Shown piece after piece: positions 27,109 through 38,097 of a stretch of DNA of 64,000 bases; position 1 is the stretch's first letter; every line of letters starts with the position of its first letter. The DNA is from Pseudomonas veronii (lineage in GTDB: Bacteria; Pseudomonadota; Gammaproteobacteria; Pseudomonadales; Pseudomonadaceae). Under the pieces are notes generated by a model that was not told where the DNA came from, did not search any database, and saw only the letters and a list, made by a program, of their open reading frames with translations. The position numbers and the translations under genes are program-made. The DNA lies in contig NZ_JYLL01000022.1 in the NCBI RefSeq assembly GCF_001439695.1, positions 30,027 through 94,026 on the forward strand, read 5' to 3'.

Positions 27109-28500
27109 ATGAGTGTGATCATTGCCTTGGCAGCCCTCGCGCTGCTGATGCTGGCTGCCTACCGTGGCTACAGCGTCATCTTGTTTGCCCCCATCGCCGC
27201 CCTCGGCGCTGTCCTGCTCACCGACCCGTCCGCGGTCGCCCCGGCGTTTACCGGGGTGTTCATGGAGAAAATGGTCGGTTTCATCAAACTGTATTTTCCG
27301 GTGTTCCTGCTCGGTGCCGTGTTCGGCAAGCTGATCGAGCTGTCGGGTTTCTCGCGCTCGATCGTGGCGGCCGCAATCCGCTTGCTCGGCACGCGCCAGG
27401 CGATGCTGGTGATCGTGCTGGTCTGCGCCCTGCTCACCTACGGCGGCGTGTCGCTGTTCGTGGTGGTGTTTGCGGTGTACCCGTTCGCGGCGGAGATGTT
27501 CCGCCAGAGCGACATCCCCAAGCGCCTGATCCCGGCGACCATCGCCCTCGGCGCGTTCTCGTTCACCATGGACGCGCTGCCCGGCACGCCGCAGATCCAG
27601 AACATCATCCCCAGCACGTTCTTCAACACCACCGCCTGGGCTGCGCCGTGGCTGGGGCTGATCGGCACGATCTTCGTGTTCTGCAGCGGCATGCTCTACC
27701 TGGCGCGCCAGCGCAACAAGGCGCAACGGGCCGGTGAAGGCTACGGCACCGAACTGCGCAACGAGCCGGAAACCGCCGAGAACCTGAGCCTGCCCAACCC
27801 CTGGATCGCGCTGTCGCCGCTGCTCCTGGTGGGCGTGATGAACCTGCTGTTCACCCACTGGATCCCGCAGTGGTACGGCAAGACCCACAGCCTCAGCCTG
27901 CCGGGCATGAGCGCGCCGGTGACCACCGAAATCGCCAAACTCACCGCGATCTGGGCGGTGCAGGCGGCGTTGCTGGTGGGCATCGTCATGGTGCTGGTGT
28001 TCGGCTGGTCGGCGATCAAAAGCAAGCTCGCCGAAGGCAGTAAGAGCGCGGTCAGCGGTGCGCTGCTGGCGGCGATGAACACCGCCTCGGAATACGGCTT
28101 CGGTGCGGTGATCGCCTCGCTGCCGGGCTTTCTGGTGCTGGCGGACTGGCTCAAGGGCATCCCCAACCCGCTGGTCAACGAAGCGATTACCGTGACGCTG
28201 CTGGCCGGTATCACCGGCTCGGCGTCCGGCGGCATGAGCATCGCCCTGGCGGCGATGTCCGAGAGTTTCATTGCGGCGGCCCATGCGGCGAATATTCCCC
28301 TTGAAGTGCTGCACCGGGTCGCGGCCATGGCCAGCGGCGGCATGGACACCCTGCCCCACAACGGCGCGGTGATCACCTTGCTGGCGGTCACCGGGCTGAC
28401 CCACCGCGAAGCCTACAAGGACATCTTCGGCATCACGATCATCAAGACCCTCGCGGTGTTCGTGGTGATCGGTACTTTCTACGCCACCGGCATTGTGTGA
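27109..28500 (+). CDS. GntP-family permease, probable 3-hydroxybutyrate transporter
   Basis: 463 residues with about twelve membrane segments and GntP-family features (LLTYGGVSLFVVVFAVYPFAAE, FTMDALPGTPQIQNIIPSTFF, GITGSASGGMSIALAAMS). GntP proteins bring in gluconate and other small hydroxy acids with protons. The substrate is assigned from context: it lies between hbcR and 3-hydroxybutyrate dehydrogenase, as PA2004 does in P. aeruginosa. It is the first gene behind the sigma-54 promoter. Confidence 0.82.
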   Translation: MSVIIALAALALLMLAAYRGYSVILFAPIAALGAVLLTDPSAVAPAFTGVFMEKMVGFIKLYFPVFLLGAVFGKLIELSGFSRSIVAAAIRLLGTRQAMLVIVLVCALLTYGGVSLFVVVFAVYPFAAEMFRQSDIPKRLIPATIALGAFSFTMDALPGTPQIQNIIPSTFFNTTAWAAPWLGLIGTIFVFCSGMLYLARQRNKAQRAGEGYGTELRNEPETAENLSLPNPWIALSPLLLVGVMNLLFTHWIPQWYGKTHSLSLPGMSAPVTTEIAKLTAIWAVQAALLVGIVMVLVFGWSAIKSKLAEGSKSAVSGALLAAMNTASEYGFGAVIASLPGFLVLADWLKGIPNPLVNEAITVTLLAGITGSASGGMSIALAAMSESFIAAAHAANIPLEVLHRVAAMASGGMDTLPHNGAVITLLAVTGLTHREAYKDIFGITIIKTLAVFVVIGTFYATGIV

Positions 28501-28507
28501 GGTTTTC

Positions 28508-29281
28508 ATGACGAATTTGAACGGCAAGACAGCCCTGGTCACCGGCTCCACCAGCGGTATCGGCCTGGGCATAGCGCTGAGCCTGGCCGAGGCCGGCGCC
28601 AACCTGATCCTCAACGGCTTCGGCGACGCCAGCGCGGTGATCGCCCAGGTACAGGCGTTCGGCGGCAAGGTCGGGCATCACCCGGCGGACGTCAGCGACC
28701 CGGCGCAGATCGCCGACATGCTCGCCTACGCCGAGCGCGAATTCGGCGGCGTGGATATTCTGGTCAACAACGCCGGCATCCAGCATGTGGCGGCGGTGGA
28801 CGAGTTTCCGGTGGAGCGCTGGGATGCGATCATCGCGATCAACCTGTCGTCGGTGTTCCACAGCACGCGCCTGAGCCTGCCGGGCATGAAGGCCAAGGGC
28901 TGGGGGCGCATCGTCAATATCGCCTCGGTGCATGGCCTGGTGGGTTCGGTGGGCAAGGCCGCCTACGTCGCGGCCAAGCATGGCGTGATCGGCCTGACCA
29001 AGGTAGTCGGCCTGGAAACCGCCACCAGCAACGTGACCTGCAACGCGATCTGCCCCGGCTGGGTGCTGACGCCGCTGGTGCAGAAGCAGATCGATGATCG
29101 CGCGGCCAACGGCGTCGACCCGCAGCAGGCGCAACATGATTTACTGGCAGAGAAGCAGCCGTCGCTGGAGTTCGTCACCCCGCCGCAACTGGGTGAGCTG
29201 GTATTGTTTTTGTGCAGCGAGGCCGGTGCCCAAGTGCGCGGCGCGGCATGGAACATCGATGGTGGTTGGCTGGCTCAATAG
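28508..29281 (+). CDS. bdhA: 3-hydroxybutyrate dehydrogenase
   Basis: 257 residues, classical short-chain dehydrogenase. The NAD site is TGSTSGIGLG, then NNAG, the catalytic Ser in NIASVHG and Tyr/Lys in YVAAK. CNAICPGWVLTPLVQ is typical of this enzyme, which oxidises (R)-3-hydroxybutyrate to acetoacetate. It starts seven bases after the permease stop, so both are co-transcribed. Product and neighbours feed acetoacetate to the next enzyme. Confidence 0.94.
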   Translation: MTNLNGKTALVTGSTSGIGLGIALSLAEAGANLILNGFGDASAVIAQVQAFGGKVGHHPADVSDPAQIADMLAYAEREFGGVDILVNNAGIQHVAAVDEFPVERWDAIIAINLSSVFHSTRLSLPGMKAKGWGRIVNIASVHGLVGSVGKAAYVAAKHGVIGLTKVVGLETATSNVTCNAICPGWVLTPLVQKQIDDRAANGVDPQQAQHDLLAEKQPSLEFVTPPQLGELVLFLCSEAGAQVRGAAWNIDGGWLAQ

Positions 29282-29301
29282 ACCAAACACAGAAAATCCA
29301 A

Positions 29302-29393
29302 TGTGGGAGGGGCGGTGCGACGATTCGACTTGCCCCCGATGGCAGTGGGTCAGTACCGCATGTGCTAGCTGATACTCCGCCATCGGGGGCAAG
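29302..29393. repeat. Degenerate REP pair with a 17-base insert
   Basis: The left copy reads TGTGGGAGGGG, then CGGTGCGACGATTCGAC (29313-29329), then TTGCCCCCGAT. Without the insert it would be a normal REP. The right copy (CCATCGGGGGCAAG, 29380-29393) lacks its outer half and runs into the ribosome-binding region of the next gene. The same insert occurs at 42710-42726 on the other strand. Confidence 0.75.
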
Positions 29394-29405
29394 AGAGACG
29401 TGCTT

Positions 29406-31361
<1,956 letters not shown>

Positions 31362-31500
31362 GATGAAAGGTTTCAGCGCCAACGCACTCATTTGCAGAAA
31401 AAAGCCCAATGCATGCTATTTTTCGGGGGTAGTCACCCACCGTTATCCCACCGGATAATCGCTGTTGTCATTTTTCAAAGCGTTACGCTCAGGGCTTTTT

Positions 31501-33309
31501 ATGAAGGAAACATCCACCGGTAGCGAAGCCGCCGCATTGATTGCGCGGCTGGACTGGGCCAAAAACCCCCTCGGTGAGGCCAATGATTGGCCGCAAAGCC
31601 TGCGTACCGCCGTGGATATCGTCGTCCACTCGCCGATGCCGATGCAGCTGTTGTGGGGCCGCGAACTCATCCAACTCTACAACGACGCCTTCGCCCTGCT
31701 GGCGGGCAACAAGCACCCCGACGCGATGGGCCAGCCGGCGCACCAGACCTGGCCGGAATTGCACAGTTTCACCGCGCCGATCTATGACGCGGTCTTCAGC
31801 GGCCAGGTGCGCGCCTTCAGCGAGCAGCGCTTTGTGCTGCAACGCAACCAGCGCGACACCGAGATCTGGCTCGACCTGACCTACAGCCCGATCCGCGATG
31901 AACGCGGCAGCGTCGCCGGCATCCTCGTCACCGCCATCGAAACCAACGAACGCCGCCAGTTCACCCAGGAACTGCAACAGCGCTCCGAAGCCAGCCTCAA
32001 AGCCCAGCAAAGCACCGAGCAACGCCTGCGCCACCTCAACGAAAACCTCGAAGAGCGTGTGGCCCAGCGCACCCTGGCACTGGCCGAGGCCAACCAGCGC
32101 CTGCAAAACGAGATGGTCGAACGCGAACGCGCCGAAGACGCCCTGCGCCACGCGCAGAAGATGGAAGCGGTGGGCCAACTCACCGGCGGCATCGCCCATG
32201 ACTTCAACAATATGCTCACCGGCATCATCGGCAGCCTGGACCTGATGCAACGCTACATCGCCGCCGGGCGCAGCGACGACATCGGCCGCTTTGCCGACGC
32301 CGCCGTGGCCTCCGCCCATCGCGCCGCCGCCCTCACCCACCGCCTGCTGGCGTTCTCGCGGCGCCAGTCACTGGACCGCCGCCCGCTCGACCCGAACCAG
32401 TTGGTGGCCTCGCTGGAAGACTTGTTCCAGCGCACCAAGGGCGCGCACATCACGCTCAAGGTGCAACTGGGCCACGATATCTGGCCGGTGAACAGCGACG
32501 CCAGCCAGTTGGAGAACGCCCTGCTCAACCTGGTGATCAACGCGCGGGATGCGATGCCCGATGGCGGCGAACTGCTGATCGAAACCGCCAACAGCTACCT
32601 CGACGGCACCGACATCACCACCCCGGAACCGGTCAAGGCCGGTGATTACGTGATGCTCGGCGTGCGCGACAACGGCACCGGCATGGCGCCGAAAATCCTG
32701 GCCAAAGCCTTCGATCCGTTTTTCACCACCAAGCCCATCGGCCAGGGCACCGGCCTGGGGCTGTCGATGATCTATGGCTTCGCCCAGCAATCCGGCGGCC
32801 ATGTGACCCTCCACAGCGAACCGGGCCAGGGCACCTGCGTGCGCTTGTATCTGCCGCGCCTGCACGGCACTTCCCTGGCAAGCAGCTTGCCGGCCAGCCT
32901 CAGTGAGGCCGCGCCCGTGGCCCTGGCCGGAGAGGCTGTGGTGGTGGTCGAGGACGACCCGGCGGTACGCATGCTGGTGGTCAATGTCCTCGATGAACTG
33001 GGCTACACCGCGCACCAGGCCGCGGATGCACGCACGGCCTTGCCGCTGCTGGAGTCGGACTTGCGCGTGGATTTGCTGGTGACCGACGTCGGTCTGCCGG
33101 GCATGAACGGCCGGCAACTGGCGGAAATCGCCCGTCAGCACCGCCCGGGCCTGCGCATCCTGTTCATGACCGGTTATGCGGAAAAAGCCGCCGAACGCCA
33201 GGGCTTTCTGGAAGACGGCATGGACATGGTGGCCAAGCCGTTTTCCATCGACGTGCTCGCCACCAAAATCCGCAGCATGATCAGCGTCGACGATCCAGTT
33301 CAGGCATAA
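31501..33309 (+). CDS. Hybrid sensor histidine kinase (PAS, HisKA, HATPase, receiver)
   Basis: 602 residues from the ATG at 31501, 12 codons inside a longer TTG-initiated frame. No membrane segment is visible, so it is cytoplasmic. Order: PAS-like sensor (about 30-150, with WLDLTYSPIRDERGSVAG), coiled coil (155-225), HisKA with H233 in GGIAHDFNN, HATPase (NLVINARDAMPDGG, GTGMAPKILAKAFDPFFTTK, GTGLGLSMIYGFA) and a C-terminal receiver with D529 in LLVTDVGLPG. The protein resembles FixL-like soluble hybrids. There is no separate response regulator beside it, so its output is unknown. Confidence 0.9.
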   Translation: MKETSTGSEAAALIARLDWAKNPLGEANDWPQSLRTAVDIVVHSPMPMQLLWGRELIQLYNDAFALLAGNKHPDAMGQPAHQTWPELHSFTAPIYDAVFSGQVRAFSEQRFVLQRNQRDTEIWLDLTYSPIRDERGSVAGILVTAIETNERRQFTQELQQRSEASLKAQQSTEQRLRHLNENLEERVAQRTLALAEANQRLQNEMVERERAEDALRHAQKMEAVGQLTGGIAHDFNNMLTGIIGSLDLMQRYIAAGRSDDIGRFADAAVASAHRAAALTHRLLAFSRRQSLDRRPLDPNQLVASLEDLFQRTKGAHITLKVQLGHDIWPVNSDASQLENALLNLVINARDAMPDGGELLIETANSYLDGTDITTPEPVKAGDYVMLGVRDNGTGMAPKILAKAFDPFFTTKPIGQGTGLGLSMIYGFAQQSGGHVTLHSEPGQGTCVRLYLPRLHGTSLASSLPASLSEAAPVALAGEAVVVVEDDPAVRMLVVNVLDELGYTAHQAADARTALPLLESDLRVDLLVTDVGLPGMNGRQLAEIARQHRPGLRILFMTGYAEKAAERQGFLEDGMDMVAKPFSIDVLATKIRSMISVDDPVQA

Positions 33310-33341
33310 TCGCGCGCCGTCGCACACCCCGGTAGAGAACC

Positions 33342-33617
33342 ATGAAAGCCCAAGCCCGCCATATCCTGGTGAAAACCAGTGAAGAAGCCGAACAGCTCAA
33401 GCAGCGCATCGCCAAGGGCGAAGCGTTCGACGTGCTGGCCAAGAAGTACTCCACCTGCCCGTCCGGCAAGCGCGGCGGCGATCTGGGCGAGATCCGGCCG
33501 GGGCAGATGGTCGGCGCGATTGATGCGGTGATCTTCAAGAAGCCGCTGCGGGTGGTGCATGGGCCGGTCAAGAGCAAGTTTGGGTATCACTTGGTGCAGG
33601 TGTTTTATCGGGATTGA
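33342..33617 (+). CDS. Short parvulin-type peptidyl-prolyl isomerase, second copy
   Basis: 91 residues, one cytoplasmic parvulin domain (QARHILVKTSEEAEQLK, GGDLGEIRPGQMVG, SKFGYHLVQVF). It is similar to the copy at 19358 but more basic. It follows the sensor kinase by 32 bases on the same strand; a functional link is not evident. Confidence 0.93.
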   Translation: MKAQARHILVKTSEEAEQLKQRIAKGEAFDVLAKKYSTCPSGKRGGDLGEIRPGQMVGAIDAVIFKKPLRVVHGPVKSKFGYHLVQVFYRD

Positions 33618-33637
33618 GGGGTTGGCTTTAGGGCGCT

Positions 33638-33705
33638 ATCGGGGGCAAGCCCCCTCCCACAGTTGACCGCATTGCGCGCACTGTGGGAGGGGGCTTGCCC
33701 CCGAT
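33638..33705. repeat. REP inverted pair, opposite orientation
   Basis: Arms of 26 bases (ATCGGGGGCAAGCCCCCTCC through CACAGT and its complement) pair perfectly around 16 bases. The order is the reverse of the other GGGGGCTTGCCCCC pairs, and it sits between the parvulin and kdgK 3' ends, where it could end both transcripts. Confidence 0.9.
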
Positions 33706-33729
33706 CCGCCGCAGGCGGCCATTCACCGA

Positions 33730-34635
33730 CTATCTAGGAATCAACGCCCCCGGCACTTGGATCACCCGGCTCGCCAACCGATGCCCGGCCAAGGCCGCCT
33801 CTTGCGGCGAGCCGCCCTTGAGCCGACTGGCCAGGTACGCCGCGCTGAACGAGTCCCCCGCCGCCGTGGTGTCCACCACCGTCTCGACCGGCAACGCCGG
33901 CACCGCAAAACGCTGGCCTGCGCAACGGAGCAAACAGTCCTCGGCGCCGCGCTTGAGCACGACTTCCGCGACTGCCGGATACGCTGCGAACACCTGCTCG
34001 CTGTCGGCATGACCAAACAACGCGCGCTCGTCATCCTCGGTCAGCAAGGCCATATCCACCTCGGCCAACACTTTGTGATAGGCCGCACGCGCCGCCTCGA
34101 CACTCGCCCACAAACGCGGCCGGTAGTTGTTGTCGAACACCACCCGGCCGCCGCGCCGACGGGTTTCGATCAAGGCCTGCAACAAGCGCTCGCGCCCGAC
34201 TTCACCGAGCACCGCCAGGGTGATGCCGCTGAAATACACCACGTCATAGCCCGGCAACGCTGCCAGGATCGGTGCGGCGGCGGGCGTGGTGAAGCAGTCG
34301 CGCACGGCCGCTTCGTTGCGCCAGTAGAGGAATTTGCGCTCGCCGTTGGCGTCGGTCTGGATGCAGTACAACCCCGGCAACCGCCCGGGCAGGCGCTGGA
34401 CCATGCTCAGGCCCAGGCCTTCGTCGGTCCACTGTTGGCACATGGCGTCGCTGAAGCTGTCATCGCCCAGGGCGGTGACGTAGTCGACGTGGCCGAGCGC
34501 CCCCAACTCGCGGCGCAGGTACACCGCGGCGTTCAGGGTGTCGCCGCCGAAGCTCTGGTGCAGGCTGCCGTCGGCGCGGTGTTGCAGTTCGATCATGCAT
34601 TCGCCGATGAGGGCGATGCGGGGTGTGGTGTTCAT
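33730..34635 (-). CDS. kdgK: 2-dehydro-3-deoxygluconokinase (PfkB family)
   Basis: 301 residues, ribokinase-like. N-terminal GECMIELQ and the FGGDTLNAAVYLRRE substrate loop are KDG kinase traits. The C-terminal anion-hole and base motif is DTTAAGDSFSAAYLA, whose Asp deprotonates the sugar hydroxyl. It makes KDPG from KDG and ATP, joining the Entner-Doudoroff route. Here it lies downstream of a PLP enzyme, IclR regulator, RidA and an amino-acid-type importer, suggesting that its KDG comes from D-glucosaminate. Confidence 0.9.
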   Translation of the reverse strand: MNTTPRIALIGECMIELQHRADGSLHQSFGGDTLNAAVYLRRELGALGHVDYVTALGDDSFSDAMCQQWTDEGLGLSMVQRLPGRLPGLYCIQTDANGERKFLYWRNEAAVRDCFTTPAAAPILAALPGYDVVYFSGITLAVLGEVGRERLLQALIETRRRGGRVVFDNNYRPRLWASVEAARAAYHKVLAEVDMALLTEDDERALFGHADSEQVFAAYPAVAEVVLKRGAEDCLLRCAGQRFAVPALPVETVVDTTAAGDSFSAAYLASRLKGGSPQEAALAGHRLASRVIQVPGALIPR

Positions 34636-34667
34636 GCCTGTTGTCTCCGGTGCGGCTGATGGCCCCT

Positions 34668-34737
34668 TCGCGGGCGAGCCCGCTCCTACCTTTGAATGTG
34701 TTCACACATCCAAAGGGCGCAGCGGGTTTGCCCGCGA
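34668..34737. repeat. Imperfect REP-like inverted pair
   Basis: TCGCGGGCGAGCCCGCT and AGCGGGTTTGCCCGCGA pair with two mismatches around 36 bases. It resembles the GCGGGCTTGCCCGC REP class and lies between kdgK and the dehydratase-like gene, so the two may not be a simple polycistron. Confidence 0.75.
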
Positions 34738-34752
34738 TGGAGGCGACTCGGT

Positions 34753-35961
34753 CTAGAAGCAGGTATGCAGTGACTCGATCACCTGCAGTTGCTCATCCAC
34801 CAGGCAACCGACCTGCCACTTGTCGAACGTCAGGCATGGGTGGGAAGTGCCGAAGGAAATAATGTCGCCGATGCGCAGCTCAACCCCCGGCGCGACGCTC
34901 ATGAACGCATGTTGGTCCATCACCGCCGTGACCTTGCACGCGCTCACATCATCGCCTTGCGCCGGCACGATCCCAGCCTTGTAGCGCTTGAGCGGCACCG
35001 GCAAACCGGCGTCGTAGGCCACATCGCGCTTGCCCAGGGCGACCACCGCGAAGCCAGGCTCAGGCAACGATTGCACGTGGGCCCAGACTTCCAACGCCGG
35101 GCGCAGGCCTTCGCTGAGGTCGCTGCGCCGGTCGAGCACGCAGCATTGCGCGTCTTTGTAGATGCCATGGTCATGGGCCACGTAGCTGCCGGGACGCAGC
35201 ACGCTGAGGAAACGCCCGGCGGCGTTTTGCGCTTCGAAGGACTCGGCGATCAGGTCATACCAGGCCGATCCCGACGCGGTGACGATGGGCTTGGCCAGGT
35301 CGAACGAGCCGTTGTTCTGCAGGTCCACCGCCAGGCGCACCAGGCTCGCGGCGAAGTCGCGGATGCCAGTGATGGCGTGTTCGCCGTGGATCACGCCTTC
35401 GTAGCCTTCGATACCGGTCAGGGCCAGCGCCGGCTGGGCCTTGATCGCCGTGGCCAGGTCGCGCACCTCTTGCTCGCTGCGGCAACCGCAACGGCCGCCG
35501 ACCACGCCGTACTCGATCATCACGTTCAGGCGCAGGCCACGGGCGGCGAAGAACAGGCCCAGGTCGGCGACGTTGTCCGGGTGGTCGACCAGGCAGTGGA
35601 AGTCGAAGTCTGCGTCGGCCAGCAAGTCGGCGATCAACGCCATGTTCGGCGCGCCCACCAGTTGGTTGGCCATCAACACACGGCGCACACCGCCGGCATA
35701 GGCGGCGCGGGTCTGTACCGCGCTGGCCAGGGTGATGCCCCAGGCACCAGCGGCGATCTGGCGCTGGAACAGGGCCGGCATCATGCTGGTTTTGCCATGG
35801 GGCGCAAGCTCGGCGCCGCTGTTGCTGACAAAGGCCTGCATCCAGCGGATGTTGTGTTCGAGGGCGTCGCGGTGCAGCACCAGGGCCGGCAGGCTGACGT
35901 CACGGACCAGATGGGCGCCGACAGCGGCGGCGCCCTTTGCAACGGCGTTGATGGCAGGCAT
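34753..35961 (-). CDS. Metal- and PLP-dependent D-amino acid dehydratase, probable D-glucosaminate dehydratase
   Basis: 402 residues, alanine-racemase-like TIM barrel of the D-serine dehydratase/D-threonine aldolase family. The PLP Lys is K57 in PHGKTS. H374 and C376 (SHPCLTFDKW) match the zinc ligands of eukaryotic-type D-serine dehydratase. The family removes ammonia from D-configured beta-hydroxy amino acids. Databases usually call it 'amino acid deaminase'. With kdgK next door, D-glucosaminate (a D-2-amino-3-hydroxy acid) to KDG is the most economical substrate; P. fluorescens is known to have a PLP, Mn2+-requiring D-glucosaminate dehydratase. D-serine or D-threonine remain possible. Confidence 0.72.
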   Translation of the reverse strand: MPAINAVAKGAAAVGAHLVRDVSLPALVLHRDALEHNIRWMQAFVSNSGAELAPHGKTSMMPALFQRQIAAGAWGITLASAVQTRAAYAGGVRRVLMANQLVGAPNMALIADLLADADFDFHCLVDHPDNVADLGLFFAARGLRLNVMIEYGVVGGRCGCRSEQEVRDLATAIKAQPALALTGIEGYEGVIHGEHAITGIRDFAASLVRLAVDLQNNGSFDLAKPIVTASGSAWYDLIAESFEAQNAAGRFLSVLRPGSYVAHDHGIYKDAQCCVLDRRSDLSEGLRPALEVWAHVQSLPEPGFAVVALGKRDVAYDAGLPVPLKRYKAGIVPAQGDDVSACKVTAVMDQHAFMSVAPGVELRIGDIISFGTSHPCLTFDKWQVGCLVDEQLQVIESLHTCF

Positions 35962-35970
35962 GAACTGCTC

Positions 35971-36735
35971 CTATTCGTTGATGCGACGGGCCAGGTTGTT
36001 GGCGCTTTCGATCAACACCCGGCGGTAGTCGTTGTAGTTTTTACTGGCATCGGCGCGGGGCGCGACGATGCACAGGGTCGCAATGCTGACGCCCTGCGCG
36101 TCCCGGACCGGGGCGGCAAAGCAATGGGTAAAGGTGTCGGCCACGCTGTCGAAGGAAAAGAAGCCATCGACGCTGGCCTGACGGATCTGTGCGAGGAAGG
36201 TCTCCAGCGGCAAGCGCTGGCCGTCCGGCAGGATGAAATCGTCGGGGTCGATCAGCTCGACGATCTGCTGGTCGCTCAAATGCCCCAGCAACAGACGCCC
36301 GGACGCGGTCCACGGGATCGGTGCGTTTTCGCCGATGTCCGAGGAAATCCGGAAATGCCGCTCGCCTTCACGCATCAGCGCCACCGTGTATTTGCGCCCG
36401 TTGAGCAGGCACATCTGCGCGGTTTCGTGGGTCTGGCTGACGATTGCCTGCAAGGCGTGGTCGGCCTCGCGGGTCAGGTCGAAATGGCGCAGGTGCGCCT
36501 GGCCGAGGAAGTACAGCTGACGGCCGAGGTAGACGTGCCCGTCCTTGCCCACGGTTTCCAGGATGCGGCGTTCCAGTAAGGAGGCGACCAACTCGTAGAC
36601 CGTGGACTTGGGGCTGCCGATGCCGCTGGCGATATCATTCGGGCGCAGGGGCTGGCCGACTTCCTTGAGGAAATCGAGGATATCGAATGCACGGTCCAGG
36701 CCTTTGGCGCGGCGTTTGATGGTGTCTTCGGTCAT
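35971..36735 (-). CDS. IclR family transcriptional regulator
   Basis: 254 residues. N-terminal winged HTH (about 10-65, RPNDIASGIGSPKSTVYELVASLLERRIL) and C-terminal effector domain (about 80-250) with GRLLLGHL and the FSFDSVADTFTHCFAAPV loop. It starts nine bases upstream of the dehydratase gene and is co-oriented with the whole locus, so it likely controls it. The ligand would be the imported D-amino acid or KDG. GGAAT/CGGAA palindromes in front of the importer are candidate operators. Confidence 0.92.
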   Translation of the reverse strand: MTEDTIKRRAKGLDRAFDILDFLKEVGQPLRPNDIASGIGSPKSTVYELVASLLERRILETVGKDGHVYLGRQLYFLGQAHLRHFDLTREADHALQAIVSQTHETAQMCLLNGRKYTVALMREGERHFRISSDIGENAPIPWTASGRLLLGHLSDQQIVELIDPDDFILPDGQRLPLETFLAQIRQASVDGFFSFDSVADTFTHCFAAPVRDAQGVSIATLCIVAPRADASKNYNDYRRVLIESANNLARRINE

Positions 36736-36780
36736 GGAAGTTTCGGTCCGCTGAAAGGTATGTGCTGCACAGTGATCCCT

Positions 36781-36869
36781 TGTGGGAGGGGGCTTGCCCC
36801 CGATTGCAGTGTGTCAGTCAACACATCTGTTACTGGAGTACCGCTATCGGGGGCAAGCCCCCTCCCACA
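36781..36869. repeat. REP inverted pair, GGGGGCTTGCCCCC class
   Basis: Arms of 24 bases (TGTGGGAGGGGGCTTGCCCC plus CGAT, and the complement) pair perfectly. It lies between RidA and the IclR gene, dividing the locus into an upstream importer-RidA part and a downstream regulator-enzyme part. Confidence 0.9.
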
Positions 36870-36901
36870 TTGGATCTACTGTGGTTTCAAGAGTGGGGCA
36901 T

Positions 36902-37291
36902 TTAGCCCTTTTTCTTGTAGGCCACGCAATCGATCTCGACCTTGCAATCCACCATCATGTTGGCCTGCACGCAGGCGCGTGCCGGGGCGTGTTCGGGGCT
37001 GAAGTATTCGCCGAAGACCTTGTTGAAGCTCCAGAAATCCCGTGGGTCTTCCAGCCACACGCCGACGCGCACCACGTCGTTCAAGGCGTAGCCAGCCTCT
37101 TCGAGAATCGCCACCACGTTGCGCATCGTCTGGCGGGTTTGCTCGACGATACCGCCGCTGATGATTTCACCGTCCACCGCTGGCACCTGGCCCGAGACGT
37201 AGAGCCAGCCGTCCGCTTCCACCGCGCGGGCGAAAGGCCGAGGCTGGCCGCCGCCGGCGGTGCTGCCGGTGCCGTAACGAGTAATGCTCAT
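36902..37291 (-). CDS. ridA: RidA family enamine/imine deaminase
   Basis: 129 residues, YjgF/YER057c/UK114 fold, active as a trimer. R105, the key arginine, is at the usual position in APARACVQ, and the Glu in KVEIDCVAY follows. RidA hydrolyses reactive enamines/imines released by PLP dehydratases, protecting PLP enzymes. It lies just after the importer ATPase, three genes from the dehydratase, which fits it clearing the imine made in that reaction. Confidence 0.9.
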   Translation of the reverse strand: MSITRYGTGSTAGGGQPRPFARAVEADGWLYVSGQVPAVDGEIISGGIVEQTRQTMRNVVAILEEAGYALNDVVRVGVWLEDPRDFWSFNKVFGEYFSPEHAPARACVQANMMVDCKVEIDCVAYKKKG

Positions 37292-37314
37292 AAATAGTGC
37301 TCCTTGACTGACAG

Positions 37315-38097
37315 TTAAAAACGAATGTTCTTCAGGAATTCCGCCAGGCGCGGCGACTGCGGGCGTTCGAAGATGTCCTTCGCCGAGCCCTGTTCTTCAA
37401 TGCGCCCCTGGTTCATGAAGACGATTTTGTCCGAGACTTCGTAGGCAAAGCGCATCTCATGGGTCACCAGCAACATGGTCATGCCCTCTTCCGCCAGGCC
37501 CTTGATCACACTGAGTACTTCGCCCACCAGTTCCGGGTCGAGGGCCGAGGTGACTTCGTCGAACAGCATCAGGCTGGGGTTCATCGCAATCGCACGGGCG
37601 ATGGCCACGCGCTGTTGCTGGCCGCCGGACAACTGGCCGGGGAAGTGATTGCGGCGTTCCAGGAGCCCTACACGGTCCAACCATTTTTCCGCCAAGGCCA
37701 CGGCTTCGTCCTTAGGCATTTTCTTAACTTTCAACAAGCCCAGGGTGACGTTCTGCAGCGCCGTCAGGTGCGGGAACAGGTTGAACTGCTGGAAGGCCAT
37801 GCCGGTCATGGCGCGGTGCTGGGCGATCACCCGCTCCGGGTGGCGCACGCGCTTGCCGGCGATGTCGCTGTAGCCGATGGACTCGCCATCCAGGCTGATC
37901 TGCCCGCCCTGGAACTCTTCGAGCAGGTTGACGCAGCGCAGCAGCGTGGTCTTGCCCGAGCCGCTGGAGCCGATCAACGTCACCACGTTGCCGCGCTGCA
38001 TGGACAGGTCGACGCCCTTGAGCACTTCCACCGTGCCGTATTGTTTGCGCAGGCCGCGAATGTCCAGCAGCGGTTGGGTCGTTTGAGGTTGGTTCAT
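37315..38097 (-). CDS. Amino-acid-type ABC importer, ATPase
   Basis: 260 residues, polar amino acid transporter ATPase (GlnQ/HisP group). Walker A GSSGSGKTT, Q-loop MAFQQFNLFPHLT, signature LSGGQQQRVAIARA, Walker B LMLFDEVTSALDPE and switch His in THEMRFA. It overlaps the permease by four bases. It would energise the two permeases upstream. Confidence 0.95.
   Translation of the reverse strand: MNQPQTTQPLLDIRGLRKQYGTVEVLKGVDLSMQRGNVVTLIGSSGSGKTTLLRCVNLLEEFQGGQISLDGESIGYSDIAGKRVRHPERVIAQHRAMTGMAFQQFNLFPHLTALQNVTLGLLKVKKMPKDEAVALAEKWLDRVGLLERRNHFPGQLSGGQQQRVAIARAIAMNPSLMLFDEVTSALDPELVGEVLSVIKGLAEEGMTMLLVTHEMRFAYEVSDKIVFMNQGRIEEQGSAKDIFERPQSPRLAEFLKNIRF

Noticed and set aside
31501..33617. The hybrid kinase and parvulin as one signalling system
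   Set aside because: They are adjacent on one strand but nothing else links them; the gap and REP suggest chance neighbours.
33757..36579. Long plus-strand open frames opposite kdgK, the dehydratase-like gene and IclR
   Set aside because: Their protein products have no known fold and the minus-strand genes on the same DNA have clear domains.
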